Below are positions 36,571-44,954 of a stretch of DNA of 64,000 bases, in pieces. The stretch lies in NCBI GenBank assembly GCA_046330435.1, contig JAXLST010000014.1:62001-126000 (forward strand), read 5' to 3'. The number at the start of each line of letters is the position of its first letter. Within the stretch, counting starts at the first letter, position 1. The notes beneath the pieces were generated by a model. The model was not told the DNA's origin. It ran no database searches and saw only the letters and a program-made list of their open reading frames with translations. A program made the position numbers and the translations under genes. The stretch comes from Ga0077560 sp046330435. GTDB lineage: Bacteria; Actinomycetota; Thermoleophilia; Miltoncostaeales; Miltoncostaeaceae.

Positions 36571-37962
36571 TCAGCCGAAGGTGATGGTGACGGGGAAGGC
36601 GACCCGGTCGTCGAGGACGTACCGCGACCCGTCGAACCGGGCGACGCGGACCTCGAGACGTCCGCGCTCGCCGAGCACCGCCTCGTCCTGGGACGGACCG
36701 CGCAGCCGCGCCACGGCCGTCCTGCCGGCGTCGAGCCGCGCGATGCGTCCGCGACGCAGCACGGGGGGTGCCCCGGGGACGCGCAGAACCGCGACGACCC
36801 GCACGTCCCGCTCCACCGACGTACCGGTGTTCTGTACCGAGACCACCCAGGTGAGTTCGTTGGAGGCCGGGATGCCGGCCCCTGCGACGGTCAGCCGCCG
36901 GAGAGACGGGGTGGCGACCACCCGCGCGATCCATGTGCCGCGCCGCCCGACGGGTGTCGGCTCGGGCGCGGTCTGAGGAGCCGGCGCTGGCGCGACCGGG
37001 TCGACTCCGGCGGCTGAGGGCGGTGCCTCGGTCACCGGGGTCGCGGCGGGATTCGTCACCGGGTCGGGGCCAACCGAATCCGGGACCGGCACCGGTGAGG
37101 TGCCGGCGACGGCGTCCGGGCCGACCGAGTCGGGCACCGTCACAGCGGTCGGCACCCGGGGCGCATCGCCGGCCAGGAGGTCCACCGTCACCCACGGCAG
37201 CCCGCGCCGAGTGCGTCCGTACGCCCAACGATCGGTCCCGGAGGGCAACCGCACACGAGGCGCCGAAGGGCCGATCAGCGTGACGCGGTTCGGCACGGTC
37301 CCGCGGACGACGAACACCGCCGCATTGCCGCGCACCGATGTGGTCAACCGTCCAAGGCGCACGGCCGTTATGCCGTCGGGCACGAGGAGACCGACATGCG
37401 CCTCGCGGACCCACTCCGCCCGGGCCGCGAGAACGCCGTAGTTGGCCAACGTGTCCCCGGCGACGCAATCGGCGTCCTGCGTCGCCTGACGCGGCCCGCC
37501 TCCCGGAACGCCCGGGCTGGGCGGCATGGGACGGACCGCGAGCAGGCACGCCGCGAGCGGGCCGTCCCCGCGGGCGGCGAAGAACCGGAAACGCGACGTC
37601 GCGGCCACGCGGCGAGCGGAGGACAGGGCCACGGTGCCGTCGGCATCGCCCGGATCCACGAGTCGGTCCGCAGGTGTGGCGTCCCGGTCCAGGGCAGAGA
37701 TGGTGGGGAACGGGGTCGAGGGGCGGGGGGCGGCGGGCAGCGGGTCCCTGGCGCCACGCGGCAGGGCGAGCACGAGGATGCCGCCCAGACCGCCGACCAT
37801 GGCCACGGTCGCCGAGATGGACGCGATGCGGCGCACCCGCGCCCGGCGACGGCCCGACGTGAGCGCCCCGAGCGCGGCGCCGCGCACGAGGTCCGTGCGA
37901 GCGGGGTCGACGTCGCCGCGCTCCGCGAGGCGTCCGCGGAGGTCCTGCTCCAGCGTGGTCAT
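36571..37962 (-). CDS. Membrane protein coupled to an ECF sigma gene (probable anti-sigma-like), with C-terminal beta domain
   Basis: The 463-residue protein has a short cytoplasmic N-terminus, one helix (VAMVGGLGGILVLALP), a large external region and a Pro/Val/Asp linker with a repeated VPDSVGPD unit (twice). Its CARDB-like C-terminal domain ends FPVTITFG and is related to the end of the protein at 12968–14440. No zinc-binding HxxxCxxC is present. Its ATG overlaps the sigma factor stop (ATGA), so it is the natural candidate to sequester that sigma factor. Confidence 0.72.
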   Translation of the reverse strand: MTTLEQDLRGRLAERGDVDPARTDLVRGAALGALTSGRRRARVRRIASISATVAMVGGLGGILVLALPRGARDPLPAAPRPSTPFPTISALDRDATPADRLVDPGDADGTVALSSARRVAATSRFRFFAARGDGPLAACLLAVRPMPPSPGVPGGGPRQATQDADCVAGDTLANYGVLAARAEWVREAHVGLLVPDGITAVRLGRLTTSVRGNAAVFVVRGTVPNRVTLIGPSAPRVRLPSGTDRWAYGRTRRGLPWVTVDLLAGDAPRVPTAVTVPDSVGPDAVAGTSPVPVPDSVGPDPVTNPAATPVTEAPPSAAGVDPVAPAPAPQTAPEPTPVGRRGTWIARVVATPSLRRLTVAGAGIPASNELTWVVSVQNTGTSVERDVRVVAVLRVPGAPPVLRRGRIARLDAGRTAVARLRGPSQDEAVLGERGRLEVRVARFDGSRYVLDDRVAFPVTITFG

Positions 37963-38474
37963 CGCGCCACCCCCTCGAGCGTCGCGCGGAGGTCCTCGAG
38001 ACCGCGCGCGATCCGGGACTTCACCGTCCCCACGGGCACGTCGATCGCCTCGGCGATCTCCGTGGGCGTGAGGTCCATGCCGTAGCGCAGCGCCACCGCG
38101 ACGCGCCGGTCCGGCGCGAGGCCGCGGATCGCATCGGCCAGCACGCCGCCGGGCGGGGCGTCGCTCATCCCCGGCGCCGGGAGCCCCTCCTCCAGCGCCA
38201 CGAGCCGCCGCGTGTCGCGCAGCACGTTCAGCGATCCGTTCACCACGATGCGCCGCAGCCAGACGCCGAACGGCCTGCGGCCGTCGAACCGGGCCAACTG
38301 CCCGAACGCGCGGACGATCGATTCCTGGGCGACGTCCTCGGCGACGGCGCTGCGGCCGAGGATCGTGCGGGCGGTGCGGACCGCGTCGGGCCACACCAGG
38401 TCGAACAGCTCGGTGGCGGCCTCGTCCGAGCCCTGGCGGGCGCGGCGGACCAGCTCTGCGTGGGGATCGTGCAT
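37959..38474 (-). CDS. ECF-family RNA polymerase sigma factor
   Basis: The 171-residue protein has region 2 (AVAEDVAQESIVRAFGQLAR, RRPFGVWLRRIVVN) and region 4 (LTPTEIAEAIDVPVGTVKSR). It directs RNA polymerase to a stress or envelope regulon not identifiable here. The coupled membrane protein downstream is the likely anti-sigma factor. Confidence 0.9.
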   Translation of the reverse strand: MHDPHAELVRRARQGSDEAATELFDLVWPDAVRTARTILGRSAVAEDVAQESIVRAFGQLARFDGRRPFGVWLRRIVVNGSLNVLRDTRRLVALEEGLPAPGMSDAPPGGVLADAIRGLAPDRRVAVALRYGMDLTPTEIAEAIDVPVGTVKSRIARGLEDLRATLEGVAR

Positions 38475-38526
38475 CGCACCCTCAACACGCGGGGACGGCC
38501 GCCGGTTCCCGGCCGGGCGACGATTC

Positions 38527-39246
38527 CTAGGGGAGCTCCATCCGGGACAGGCGGCGCCCGCCCGCCCACACGCCCACGGCGCTCACGGCGATGAGCACCA
38601 CGACCGCGGTGACCGCACCCACCGGCGGCACGCGGAACTCCTCCGCCCCGGGGACGCCCTCGGCGACCAGCCGCCTGCCGTAGGCGCCCAGGGAGAGCTT
38701 GTCCGCGGAGTCCGCGAACGTCGCGATCGTGGCCTCCCACAGCACGATGTAGAGCAGGCCCAGGATGATCGCGCGGCGCACCAGCAGCGCCAGCAGCACC
38801 CCCAGGGCGGCGTAGGCCAGGGACGCGAGGGCCACCGCCACCACCAGCCACAGCAGCCCGCGGGCGCCCATGCCGCCGCCCAGCCCGAGCCAGGCCGCCC
38901 CGGCCGTGGCCGGCACCAGCAGCACCAGGGCCATCAGCCAGGCCGCGAGCACCCAGGCCCCCGCCAGGCGCACCCGGGACACGGGGGTGGCGGCCAGGTA
39001 CAGGATCGTCCAGTCCTCCCGCTCGTCCCCCACCACGCTCGCCCCCAAGACCAGGGCCACGAACGCCACCACCGTGGGGATCGTGAGGGACTCGGTGACC
39101 TCGGCGTACCGGTCGAGCCAGCGGAACTCGTCGGCGCGCACCCGGATGAGCACGGCGATGGCGCCGGCGATCACGCTCAGCACGCCCAGGACCCACGTGC
39201 GGCGGGCGCCCAGCAGGGCGCGCAGCGCGATGGACACGGGCGTCAT
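38527..39246 (-). CDS. ABC-2 type transporter permease (second system)
   Basis: The 239-residue protein has six hydrophobic helices, with the ABC-2 feature GASVVGDEREDWTILYLAAT followed by PVSR before the third helix. Substrate unknown. Its start (39246) overlaps the ATPase stop by 4 bases. Confidence 0.82.
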   Translation of the reverse strand: MTPVSIALRALLGARRTWVLGVLSVIAGAIAVLIRVRADEFRWLDRYAEVTESLTIPTVVAFVALVLGASVVGDEREDWTILYLAATPVSRVRLAGAWVLAAWLMALVLLVPATAGAAWLGLGGGMGARGLLWLVVAVALASLAYAALGVLLALLVRRAIILGLLYIVLWEATIATFADSADKLSLGAYGRRLVAEGVPGAEEFRVPPVGAVTAVVVLIAVSAVGVWAGGRRLSRMELP

Positions 39247-40175
39247 CGGCCCGCCCCGCGCGCACGGGCCGTCAGGTACGCGTACACGCTCTCCAGGTCC
39301 TCGCCCACCGGCTCCACCGCGCGCAGCGTGGTGCCCGCGTCCCGGGCGATCACCGGGAGGCGCAGCGAGAGCCCTCGCACGTCGGCGGTCTCGGCCACCA
39401 GGGCGCCGTCCTCCAGGCGCACCGACTGGGCCAGGCCCTCGCCGATGAGCACCCGGGCGACCTCCGGCGGTGCGTCCACCTCGACGCGCAGCGTGCGGGG
39501 CCGCTCCGCGAGCAGGTCCCGGATGCCGCCGGTGGTGCCCTCGGCCACCAGGCGGCCGTTCACCATCACCAGCACGTTCGGGGCCATGCGCTCCACCTCG
39601 CCAAGCTGGTGCGAGGACACGAGCACCGTGTGGCTGGAGGCGCCCAGCTCGCCCACCAGCGCGATCACGTCGCGGCGCTGCGCGGGGTCCAGCCCGTTGA
39701 GCGGCTCGTCGAGCAGCAGCACCTCCGGGCCGTGGACCAGCGCCTGCGCGAGCTTGATGCGCTGCTTCATGCCCTTGGAGAACCCGCCGAGCCGGCGGTC
39801 GGAGGGCCCCACCATGTCCACGCGCTCCAGCACCCGGCGCGTCGCCTCCACCGGATCCGGGACGCCGCGCATGCGGGCGCACGCCTCGATCGCCGCGCGG
39901 GCGGTCATGTGCGGCCACAGGCCGTCGCCGTCGGGCACCACGCCCAGCTTGCGGTACACCTCGACGTCGGTGCCCGGGTCGTGGCCCAGCACCCGCACCG
40001 TGCCCTCGTCCGGGCGCGAGAAGCCGGCCAGGAGCTTGAGCAGCGTCGACTTGCCCGCGCCGTTGTGGCCCAGCAGGCCGGTCACGCCCGGCCCCACCTC
40101 GAAACTCACGTCGCCCATCGCGACGGTGTCCCCGAACCACTTCGAGGCCCGGTCGACGACGATGGTGGCGCTCAC
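39243..40175 (-). CDS. ABC transporter ATP-binding protein (second system)
   Basis: The 310-residue protein has Walker A GHNGAGKSTLL, signature GFSKGMKQRIKLAQAL, Walker B VLLLDEPLNGLDP and H-loop SSHQL, followed by a ~80-residue C-terminal domain as in CcmA/NatA-like exporters. GTG 40175 overlaps the upstream permease stop (GTGA). It works with the permease downstream. Confidence 0.9.
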   Translation of the reverse strand: MSATIVVDRASKWFGDTVAMGDVSFEVGPGVTGLLGHNGAGKSTLLKLLAGFSRPDEGTVRVLGHDPGTDVEVYRKLGVVPDGDGLWPHMTARAAIEACARMRGVPDPVEATRRVLERVDMVGPSDRRLGGFSKGMKQRIKLAQALVHGPEVLLLDEPLNGLDPAQRRDVIALVGELGASSHTVLVSSHQLGEVERMAPNVLVMVNGRLVAEGTTGGIRDLLAERPRTLRVEVDAPPEVARVLIGEGLAQSVRLEDGALVAETADVRGLSLRLPVIARDAGTTLRAVEPVGEDLESVYAYLTARARGAGR

Positions 40176-41038
40176 GAGCGCGGGCTCCGGTAGCGGGCCA
40201 GCAGCACCAGGGCCGACAGCACGATCACCCCGCAGAACACGCCCACCAGGGGCGCCACGGGCAGGTCGTCCGCACCGAAGAACACATGGCGGGTGAAGTT
40301 CGCCGGCAGCGTGAACAGGTTGAGCGCCAGGAAGCCGCGGCCCAGATCCAGTGGGAAGGCGAGCGACCCTGCGACGAACGCCGACAGCAGCATGAGGCCC
40401 GTGAACCCGCCGGCCGCAAACGCCCGGCGGCTCGTGAGCGACGACACCGCCAGCCCCAGCAGCGCGTAGTAGAGGGAGATGAGGAACCCGCCGGCGATGA
40501 TCCGCGGCAGCTGGCCGACCTGGTCGCCCAGGTACGAGAAGGCGTCCTCGGCGAACACCGTGTTGCCGCCGAACAGCACCAGCACCGGCCCCACGGTGAT
40601 CACCAGCAGCGGCAGCAGCGCGCCCAGCACCTTGCCGGCCAGGTACTCCCGCGGAGAGGTGGCGGTCGCGAAGTACAGGCTCAGCACCCGGTCCCGGCGA
40701 TCCGGGCACACCATCTCCGGAGCGACCCCGGCGGTCCACACCAGGATGATCACGGTGATGACGCCGAAGTAGGCGGAGTACGGGAGGATGTCGATGGGCA
40801 GCTCGCCGGCGTCGAACTGGTCCGCCACCAGCGCCCGCACCGCGAGCAACCCCATGCCCGGCAGGAACGCCAGCAGGGCGAGGGAGATCGGCATGAGCTT
40901 CGCGGTCCAGCCGCGACGCCGTCCGAGGGCCCGCAGGGCGCTCCACCGCGCCAGCCACCAGATGGCGCCCAGGCGCCCGCCGCGCGGCCCGTCGTACGAG
41001 CGGTAGCCGATGTCGTGGACGCGCGCGCCGGTGCTCAC
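40172..41038 (-). CDS. ABC-2 type transporter permease (first system)
   Basis: The 288-residue membrane protein has about six helices and the ABC-2 loop VCPDRRDRVLSLYFATATSP. The N-terminal GYRSYDGPRGG motif is typical of permeases in these exporters. GTG 41038 overlaps the upstream ATPase stop. Substrate unknown. Confidence 0.83.
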   Translation of the reverse strand: MSTGARVHDIGYRSYDGPRGGRLGAIWWLARWSALRALGRRRGWTAKLMPISLALLAFLPGMGLLAVRALVADQFDAGELPIDILPYSAYFGVITVIILVWTAGVAPEMVCPDRRDRVLSLYFATATSPREYLAGKVLGALLPLLVITVGPVLVLFGGNTVFAEDAFSYLGDQVGQLPRIIAGGFLISLYYALLGLAVSSLTSRRAFAAGGFTGLMLLSAFVAGSLAFPLDLGRGFLALNLFTLPANFTRHVFFGADDLPVAPLVGVFCGVIVLSALVLLARYRSPRS

Positions 41039-41943
41039 TCCATCGCCTCGATGACCGCGTCCTCCAGGGTCCGGCCCGCCGCGCCCAGGCGTGCGATGCC
41101 CGCCCCGCACTCCGCCGCGGCGTCGCGGATGCCGTCCAGCACCGCGTCGCCGTCGACGTGCAGGGTGAAGGCGTCCCCGTCGCGGGTGGCCGCGTGGCCG
41201 CGGGCGGCGAGCGCCGCGGCGAACGCGTCCGCGTCCCCGGTGACCCGCACCTCCATCGCGTCCCCGCCGTCGGCCAGGCGGGCGATGCGCTCGCTCGCCG
41301 CGACCCGGCCCTCGCGCAGCACCACCACCGCGTCGCAGGTGCGCTGGATGTCGTCCAGCACGTGCGAGCTCATCAGCACCGCGATGCCGAGCTCCCGGGA
41401 GAGGCGCCGCACCAGCTCCAGCATCTCCGCCCGCCCGGCGGGGTCGAGGCCATTGGTGGGCTCGTCCAGGATCACCAGCTCCGGGGAGTGGACGATCGCC
41501 TGGGCAAGCTTCGCGCGCTGCCGCATGCCGGTGGAGTAGGTGCCGATGAGGCGGGACCGCTCCTCCTCCAGGCCCACCACGAAGAGCGCCTCCGAGGCGC
41601 GGCGGATCGCGACGCGCCTCGGCAGGCCGCGCAGCTGGGCGAGGTGCACCACCAGGTCGGACGCCGCCATCTCCAGCGGCAGGCACTCGTGTTCGGGCAT
41701 GTAGCCGATGCGCCGCCGCAGCTCGTGCGCCCCGGCGCCCACCTCCTCGCCGAACACGCGCAGCGTCCCGGCCTGCGGCTGCAGGAGCCCCAGCACGGCC
41801 TTCATCAGCGTGGACTTCCCGGCGCCGTTGGCGCCCAGCAACCCCGTGGCGGGTGCGTCGACGACTACGTCGACGCCGTCGAGCGCCTGCACCGAGCCGA
41901 ACCGCACGGACACGCCGGTGGCCTCGATGACGGGGGAGCTCAC
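41035..41943 (-). CDS. ABC transporter ATP-binding protein (first system)
   Basis: The 302-residue ATPase has Walker A GANGAGKSTLM, Q-loop region YMPEHECLP, signature TYSTGMRQRAKLAQAI, Walker B LVILDEPTNGLDP and H-loop SSHVL. It heads a four-gene unit (ATPase, permease, ATPase, permease) in which every junction is a 4-base overlap, so the two systems may form one heteromeric exporter. Start GTG 41943. Confidence 0.9.
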   Translation of the reverse strand: MSSPVIEATGVSVRFGSVQALDGVDVVVDAPATGLLGANGAGKSTLMKAVLGLLQPQAGTLRVFGEEVGAGAHELRRRIGYMPEHECLPLEMAASDLVVHLAQLRGLPRRVAIRRASEALFVVGLEEERSRLIGTYSTGMRQRAKLAQAIVHSPELVILDEPTNGLDPAGRAEMLELVRRLSRELGIAVLMSSHVLDDIQRTCDAVVVLREGRVAASERIARLADGGDAMEVRVTGDADAFAAALAARGHAATRDGDAFTLHVDGDAVLDGIRDAAAECGAGIARLGAAGRTLEDAVIEAME

Positions 41944-42013
41944 GGTCGGCAGGGTAGCGCGGCCCGGCGCGCCGCACGCCCGGAACGGTGCCGCCAGCCG
42001 GGAGCCGCGCTGC

Positions 42014-42019
42014 GCTAGC
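42014..42019 (+). promoter_or_regulatory. TAGCGT −10 box upstream of the zinc-ribbon gene
   Basis: TAGCGT at 42014–42019 would start transcription near 42026, giving a leader of about 35 bases that contains the GGAGG ribosome binding site. Confidence 0.4.
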
Positions 42020-42060
42020 GTCGGTGGTGCGATCGGCCGCGAGCACCGGGAGGTGGCGTG

Positions 42061-42255
42061 ATGAGCACCCAGGCGATCCCTCCGGGGACACACTGCGAAT
42101 GGTGCGGTGCGGAGTTCGAGCCGGGCAGCGACCCGCCCGTCCCGCGCACTCCCGCGGCCATGCCGCCCCCCGAGCGGGCCGGCGACGAGCCGCTCACGCA
42201 CTGTGAGGACTGCGGGGCCGAGTACCCTCAGCCCGGTGAGGTCGACGCCACCTGA
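42061..42255 (+). CDS. Small zinc-ribbon protein
   Basis: A 64-residue protein with two CxxC pairs (HCEWCGAEFEP and HCEDCGAEYPQP) separated by a Pro-rich linker, consistent with one zinc site. The ATG is 8 bases after GGAGG. It lies upstream of the crcB pair; function unknown. Confidence 0.65.
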   Translation: MSTQAIPPGTHCEWCGAEFEPGSDPPVPRTPAAMPPPERAGDEPLTHCEDCGAEYPQPGEVDAT

Positions 42256-42282
42256 CTCCCGCACGCGGGGCCCCGCCCCCGC

Positions 42283-42688
42283 GTGAGCCGCCCATCGACG
42301 CGATCGATCCTCGCCGCGGTCGCGGCGGGAGGGGTGCTGGTGCGCGTACCTGCGGCTCGGCATCGCCCACGCGGTGCCCGTGGCGCACGACGGCCGGCCG
42401 TGGGCGACGCTCGCGGCGAACCTGCTGGGCACGGCGGTGCTCGCCGTCGTCGCGGTGCTGGCGCCCCGGCTCCTGCACCGCCGGCCGCACCTGGGGCCGC
42501 TGTGGGGCACCGGCTTCTGCGGCGCGCTCACGACGTTCTCCACCATGCAGATCGAGGTGCTGCGCCTCGGCAAGGACGGCCACCTCCCCATGGCCGCCGC
42601 GTACCTGGCGGTGTCCCTGGGCCTCGGGCTGGCGGCCATGTGGGCCGTCACCGCCGCCACCCGCTCCGCCACGGGGACCCCGGCGTGA
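42283..42688 (+). pseudogene. crcB: crcB-type fluoride channel subunit, first copy, apparent frameshift
   Basis: The C-terminal two thirds reads as a Fluc/CrcB subunit (TLAANLLGTAVLAV, TGFCGALTTFSTMQIE). The N-terminus (VSRPSTRSILAAVAAGGVL from GTG 42283) lies in another frame. The two join if one base is removed near 42340–42350 (around CTGGTGCGCGTAC), giving AYLRLGIAH in continuity. Without correction the only start in the second frame is GTG 42374, which would delete the first helix. Either a real lesion or a sequence error. Its stop overlaps the second crcB copy. Confidence 0.75.
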
Positions 42689-43056
42689 GCACGATCGCCT
42701 GGGTGGCGGCGGCGCCCGTCGCCGCGCTCGGCGCGATGGCGCGGTTCGGGGTGGACCGCGCGGTGACCGTCCGCTCGGCGCGGGCCATCCCCCTCGGCAC
42801 GCTCACCGTCAACACCGTCGGCGCGTTCCTGCTGGGGCTCCTCACCGGCGCCGGGGTGGGCGGCGGGCCGCTGCTGGTGATGGGCGGTGCGTTCCTGGGC
42901 TCGTTCACCACCTTCTCCACCTGGATGCTCGAGACCCACCGGGTGACGGCCCACCACGGCCCCCGCATGGGCGCGGGGAACATCGCGGTGGGACTCGCCA
43001 CGGGGCTCGCGGCCGCCGGGGCCGGGTGGGCGCTGGGGGCGGCGGTCCTGGGCTGA
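42685..43056 (+). CDS. crcB: crcB-type fluoride channel subunit, second copy
   Basis: The 123-residue, four-helix protein has the Fluc motifs GAMARFGVD, GTLTVNTVGAFLLG and GGAFLGSFTTFSTWMLE. Fluc channels export fluoride; tandem crcB genes usually encode antiparallel heterodimer subunits. GTG 42685 overlaps the stop of copy one (GTGA). No fluoride riboswitch was recognised upstream. Confidence 0.9.
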   Translation: MSTIAWVAAAPVAALGAMARFGVDRAVTVRSARAIPLGTLTVNTVGAFLLGLLTGAGVGGGPLLVMGGAFLGSFTTFSTWMLETHRVTAHHGPRMGAGNIAVGLATGLAAAGAGWALGAAVLG

Positions 43057-43062
43057 CCGGCG

Positions 43063-43803
43063 TCAGCCGGCCGCGGCGACCTGCGCGATGGTGCGGGTGC
43101 GCACCGCCGGGTGGCCGGCGAGCAGGGCGAACACGGCGTCCAGGTCGGCGAGCTCCCCGGGCGGCGTCACCGCGTGGTGCAGCATGAGCCCCACGGGCCC
43201 GCCGGCCCCGACGGCATCCGCCATCCGCCGGCCCAGCTCCGCCCGGGTCCACCGGACGCCCCGCCGCCCGCCGAACCAGTCCACCGACACCGGCACCTCC
43301 GCCAGGCCGGGGTGGTCCAGGCGCCCGGCGCTCAGGTCCCGCGACAGGACCCGGATGCCGCACGCCACCAGGGCGGGGGCCAGCGCCGGCACCGACCGGT
43401 TCCACGGCGGGGTGAACACCGCGTCCAGGTCACCGCCGAAGCGGTCCAGCAGCACCTCCCGCCCGTGCCGCACGTCCGACGCGATGTCCTCCGGGCCGCG
43501 GGCCGGGCCGAACTCGCACCTGCGGCCCTCGGGCTCGTGGTTGACGTGGCGGTAGCCGTGCTGGTGCACGCGCACCCGCGATCCCGCGATGCGCCCGCGC
43601 AGCCGCCGCGCGAGCTCCGGGCCGGTGGCGACGGGGATCATCGCGACGTCGACGGGGACGCCGTGGCGGTCCGCGAGGTCGAGCAGGGCGTCCAGCCGGT
43701 CGTCGGCCCAGCCGCCGTCGTCGTCGCGTACGAACCAGGTGACGGGCTCCGCCGCCGCGTCCAGCGCGGCGCGCAGGGGGTCGAGCCAGCCCGCAGCGGT
43801 CAC
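43063..43803 (-). CDS. Polysaccharide deacetylase-like protein
   Basis: The 246-residue protein has the NodB-type features FVRDDDGGW (catalytic/metal Asp), the metal ligands in VHQHGYRHVNHE, TPPWNR and HHAVTPPGELADL. It probably removes N-acetyl groups from, or binds, a surface polysaccharide. No signal peptide, so it may act on a cytoplasmic precursor. GTG 43803 overlaps the glycosyltransferase stop. Confidence 0.78.
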   Translation of the reverse strand: MTAAGWLDPLRAALDAAAEPVTWFVRDDDGGWADDRLDALLDLADRHGVPVDVAMIPVATGPELARRLRGRIAGSRVRVHQHGYRHVNHEPEGRRCEFGPARGPEDIASDVRHGREVLLDRFGGDLDAVFTPPWNRSVPALAPALVACGIRVLSRDLSAGRLDHPGLAEVPVSVDWFGGRRGVRWTRAELGRRMADAVGAGGPVGLMLHHAVTPPGELADLDAVFALLAGHPAVRTRTIAQVAAAG

Positions 43804-44954
43804 GCGGCCACCCCGGCCGTCGCCAGCGACGCGACGATCGCCGCGGTCCGGGCCGCCCCGTCCAGGTCCAGCCCGTGCGGGCGCGGGGTCGCCGCGGCGG
43901 CGGAGGCGACGGCGGCGGCCACCGCCTCCGGGGTGAGCGCGGCGGGGTCCAGCACGCGCAGGACGCCCAGACGCGCGAGCCGCTCGGCCCGGCGCCGCTG
44001 TTCGTCCTCCCGCCCCTCGCTGTAGGGCACCACCACCGCGGGCCTGCCGGCCCGCAGGAGGTCCATCGCGGTGTTGTAGCCGCACTGGCTCAGGGAGACC
44101 GCCGACCGGGCGATGTGCCCGCACAGGTCGTCCAGCCGGCCCACGACCTCCAGGTGCGGGGAGCCCTCCAGGGCGCGCAGCCGGGCCAGGTCGTCCGCCG
44201 GCAGGAACGGCCCCGCCACGACCGTGGTGCGCAGCCCGGTGCGGGCGTGCACCTCGCCGGCGGCGGCGGCGGCCGCGAGCGCGAGCGGGCCGCCCACCAT
44301 CCCCCCGCCGGCCGACACCAGCACGCGCGGCTCCACCGGGCCGGGTGACGGCGCGGCGGGCGCGACGAAGCCGGTGTGGTGCACCGGCACCGCCAGCGGC
44401 GTGGCGGGACGGAACGACTCGTCCAGGGTCGCGAACGCCGGGTCCGAGTGGACCAGCACGCCGTCGAACCACCGGTTCACCGCGACGGCGGCCCGCTCAT
44501 CGTGCCGCGCCTGGTCGCGCCGCTGGTTCACCAGGATGTCGCGCAGGCTGCACAGCACCAGGGGCCGGGACGGGCGGAGGGCCGCGCCGTCCATCAGGGC
44601 CTCCAGCTCGGGCCCGAAGCGCTTGCGGCCGAAGGGCCACAGCTCCACCAGCACCACGCGGGGATCGACCTCCTCCAGCGCGTCCCGGATCATGAGGCCG
44701 CGCACCCGCAGGGCCTCGTCCACGTCCATGGCGGGGTCGTGGCTCACCAGCGCGTAGTCGTCGTCGTGGCCCAGCGGCGGCAGGTTCACCACCTCGACGC
44801 CGTCCGGCACGCGGACGCCGGCCGGCATGCGCCCGCCGTTGAGGAGCACCACCCGGAACGTCCCAGCCAGCGCCCCCGCGATCGCCAGGGAGCGCGCGAG
44901 GTGCCCCAGCCCCACCGAGTGCTGGCAGTGGAACAGCAGCCCGGGCCGGCTCAC
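43800..44954 (-). CDS. MurG-like (GT28-type) glycosyltransferase
   Basis: The 384-residue GT-B protein shows the N-terminal CQHSVGLGHLARSLAIA motif, VSAGGGMVGG at the start of the second Rossmann domain, and the nucleotide-sugar site SQCGYNTAMDLLRAGRPAVV followed by PYSEGREDEQRRRAERL. These are features of MurG/UgtP-like enzymes. The GTG at 44954 gives a 4-base overlap with the preceding phosphotransferase-fold gene and is preferred to GTG 44960. Confidence 0.82.
   Translation of the reverse strand: MSRPGLLFHCQHSVGLGHLARSLAIAGALAGTFRVVLLNGGRMPAGVRVPDGVEVVNLPPLGHDDDYALVSHDPAMDVDEALRVRGLMIRDALEEVDPRVVLVELWPFGRKRFGPELEALMDGAALRPSRPLVLCSLRDILVNQRRDQARHDERAAVAVNRWFDGVLVHSDPAFATLDESFRPATPLAVPVHHTGFVAPAAPSPGPVEPRVLVSAGGGMVGGPLALAAAAAAGEVHARTGLRTTVVAGPFLPADDLARLRALEGSPHLEVVGRLDDLCGHIARSAVSLSQCGYNTAMDLLRAGRPAVVVPYSEGREDEQRRRAERLARLGVLRVLDPAALTPEAVAAAVASAAAATPRPHGLDLDGAARTAAIVASLATAGVAA

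Noticed and set aside
36571..37962. Classical zinc anti-sigma factor beside the ECF sigma gene
   Set aside because: The HxxxCxxC motif is absent; only the coupling and membrane topology support an anti-sigma role, so it is described as anti-sigma-like.
42256..42330. Fluoride riboswitch upstream of crcB
   Set aside because: The 27-base gap before the first crcB start is too short and no aptamer-like sequence was recognised.
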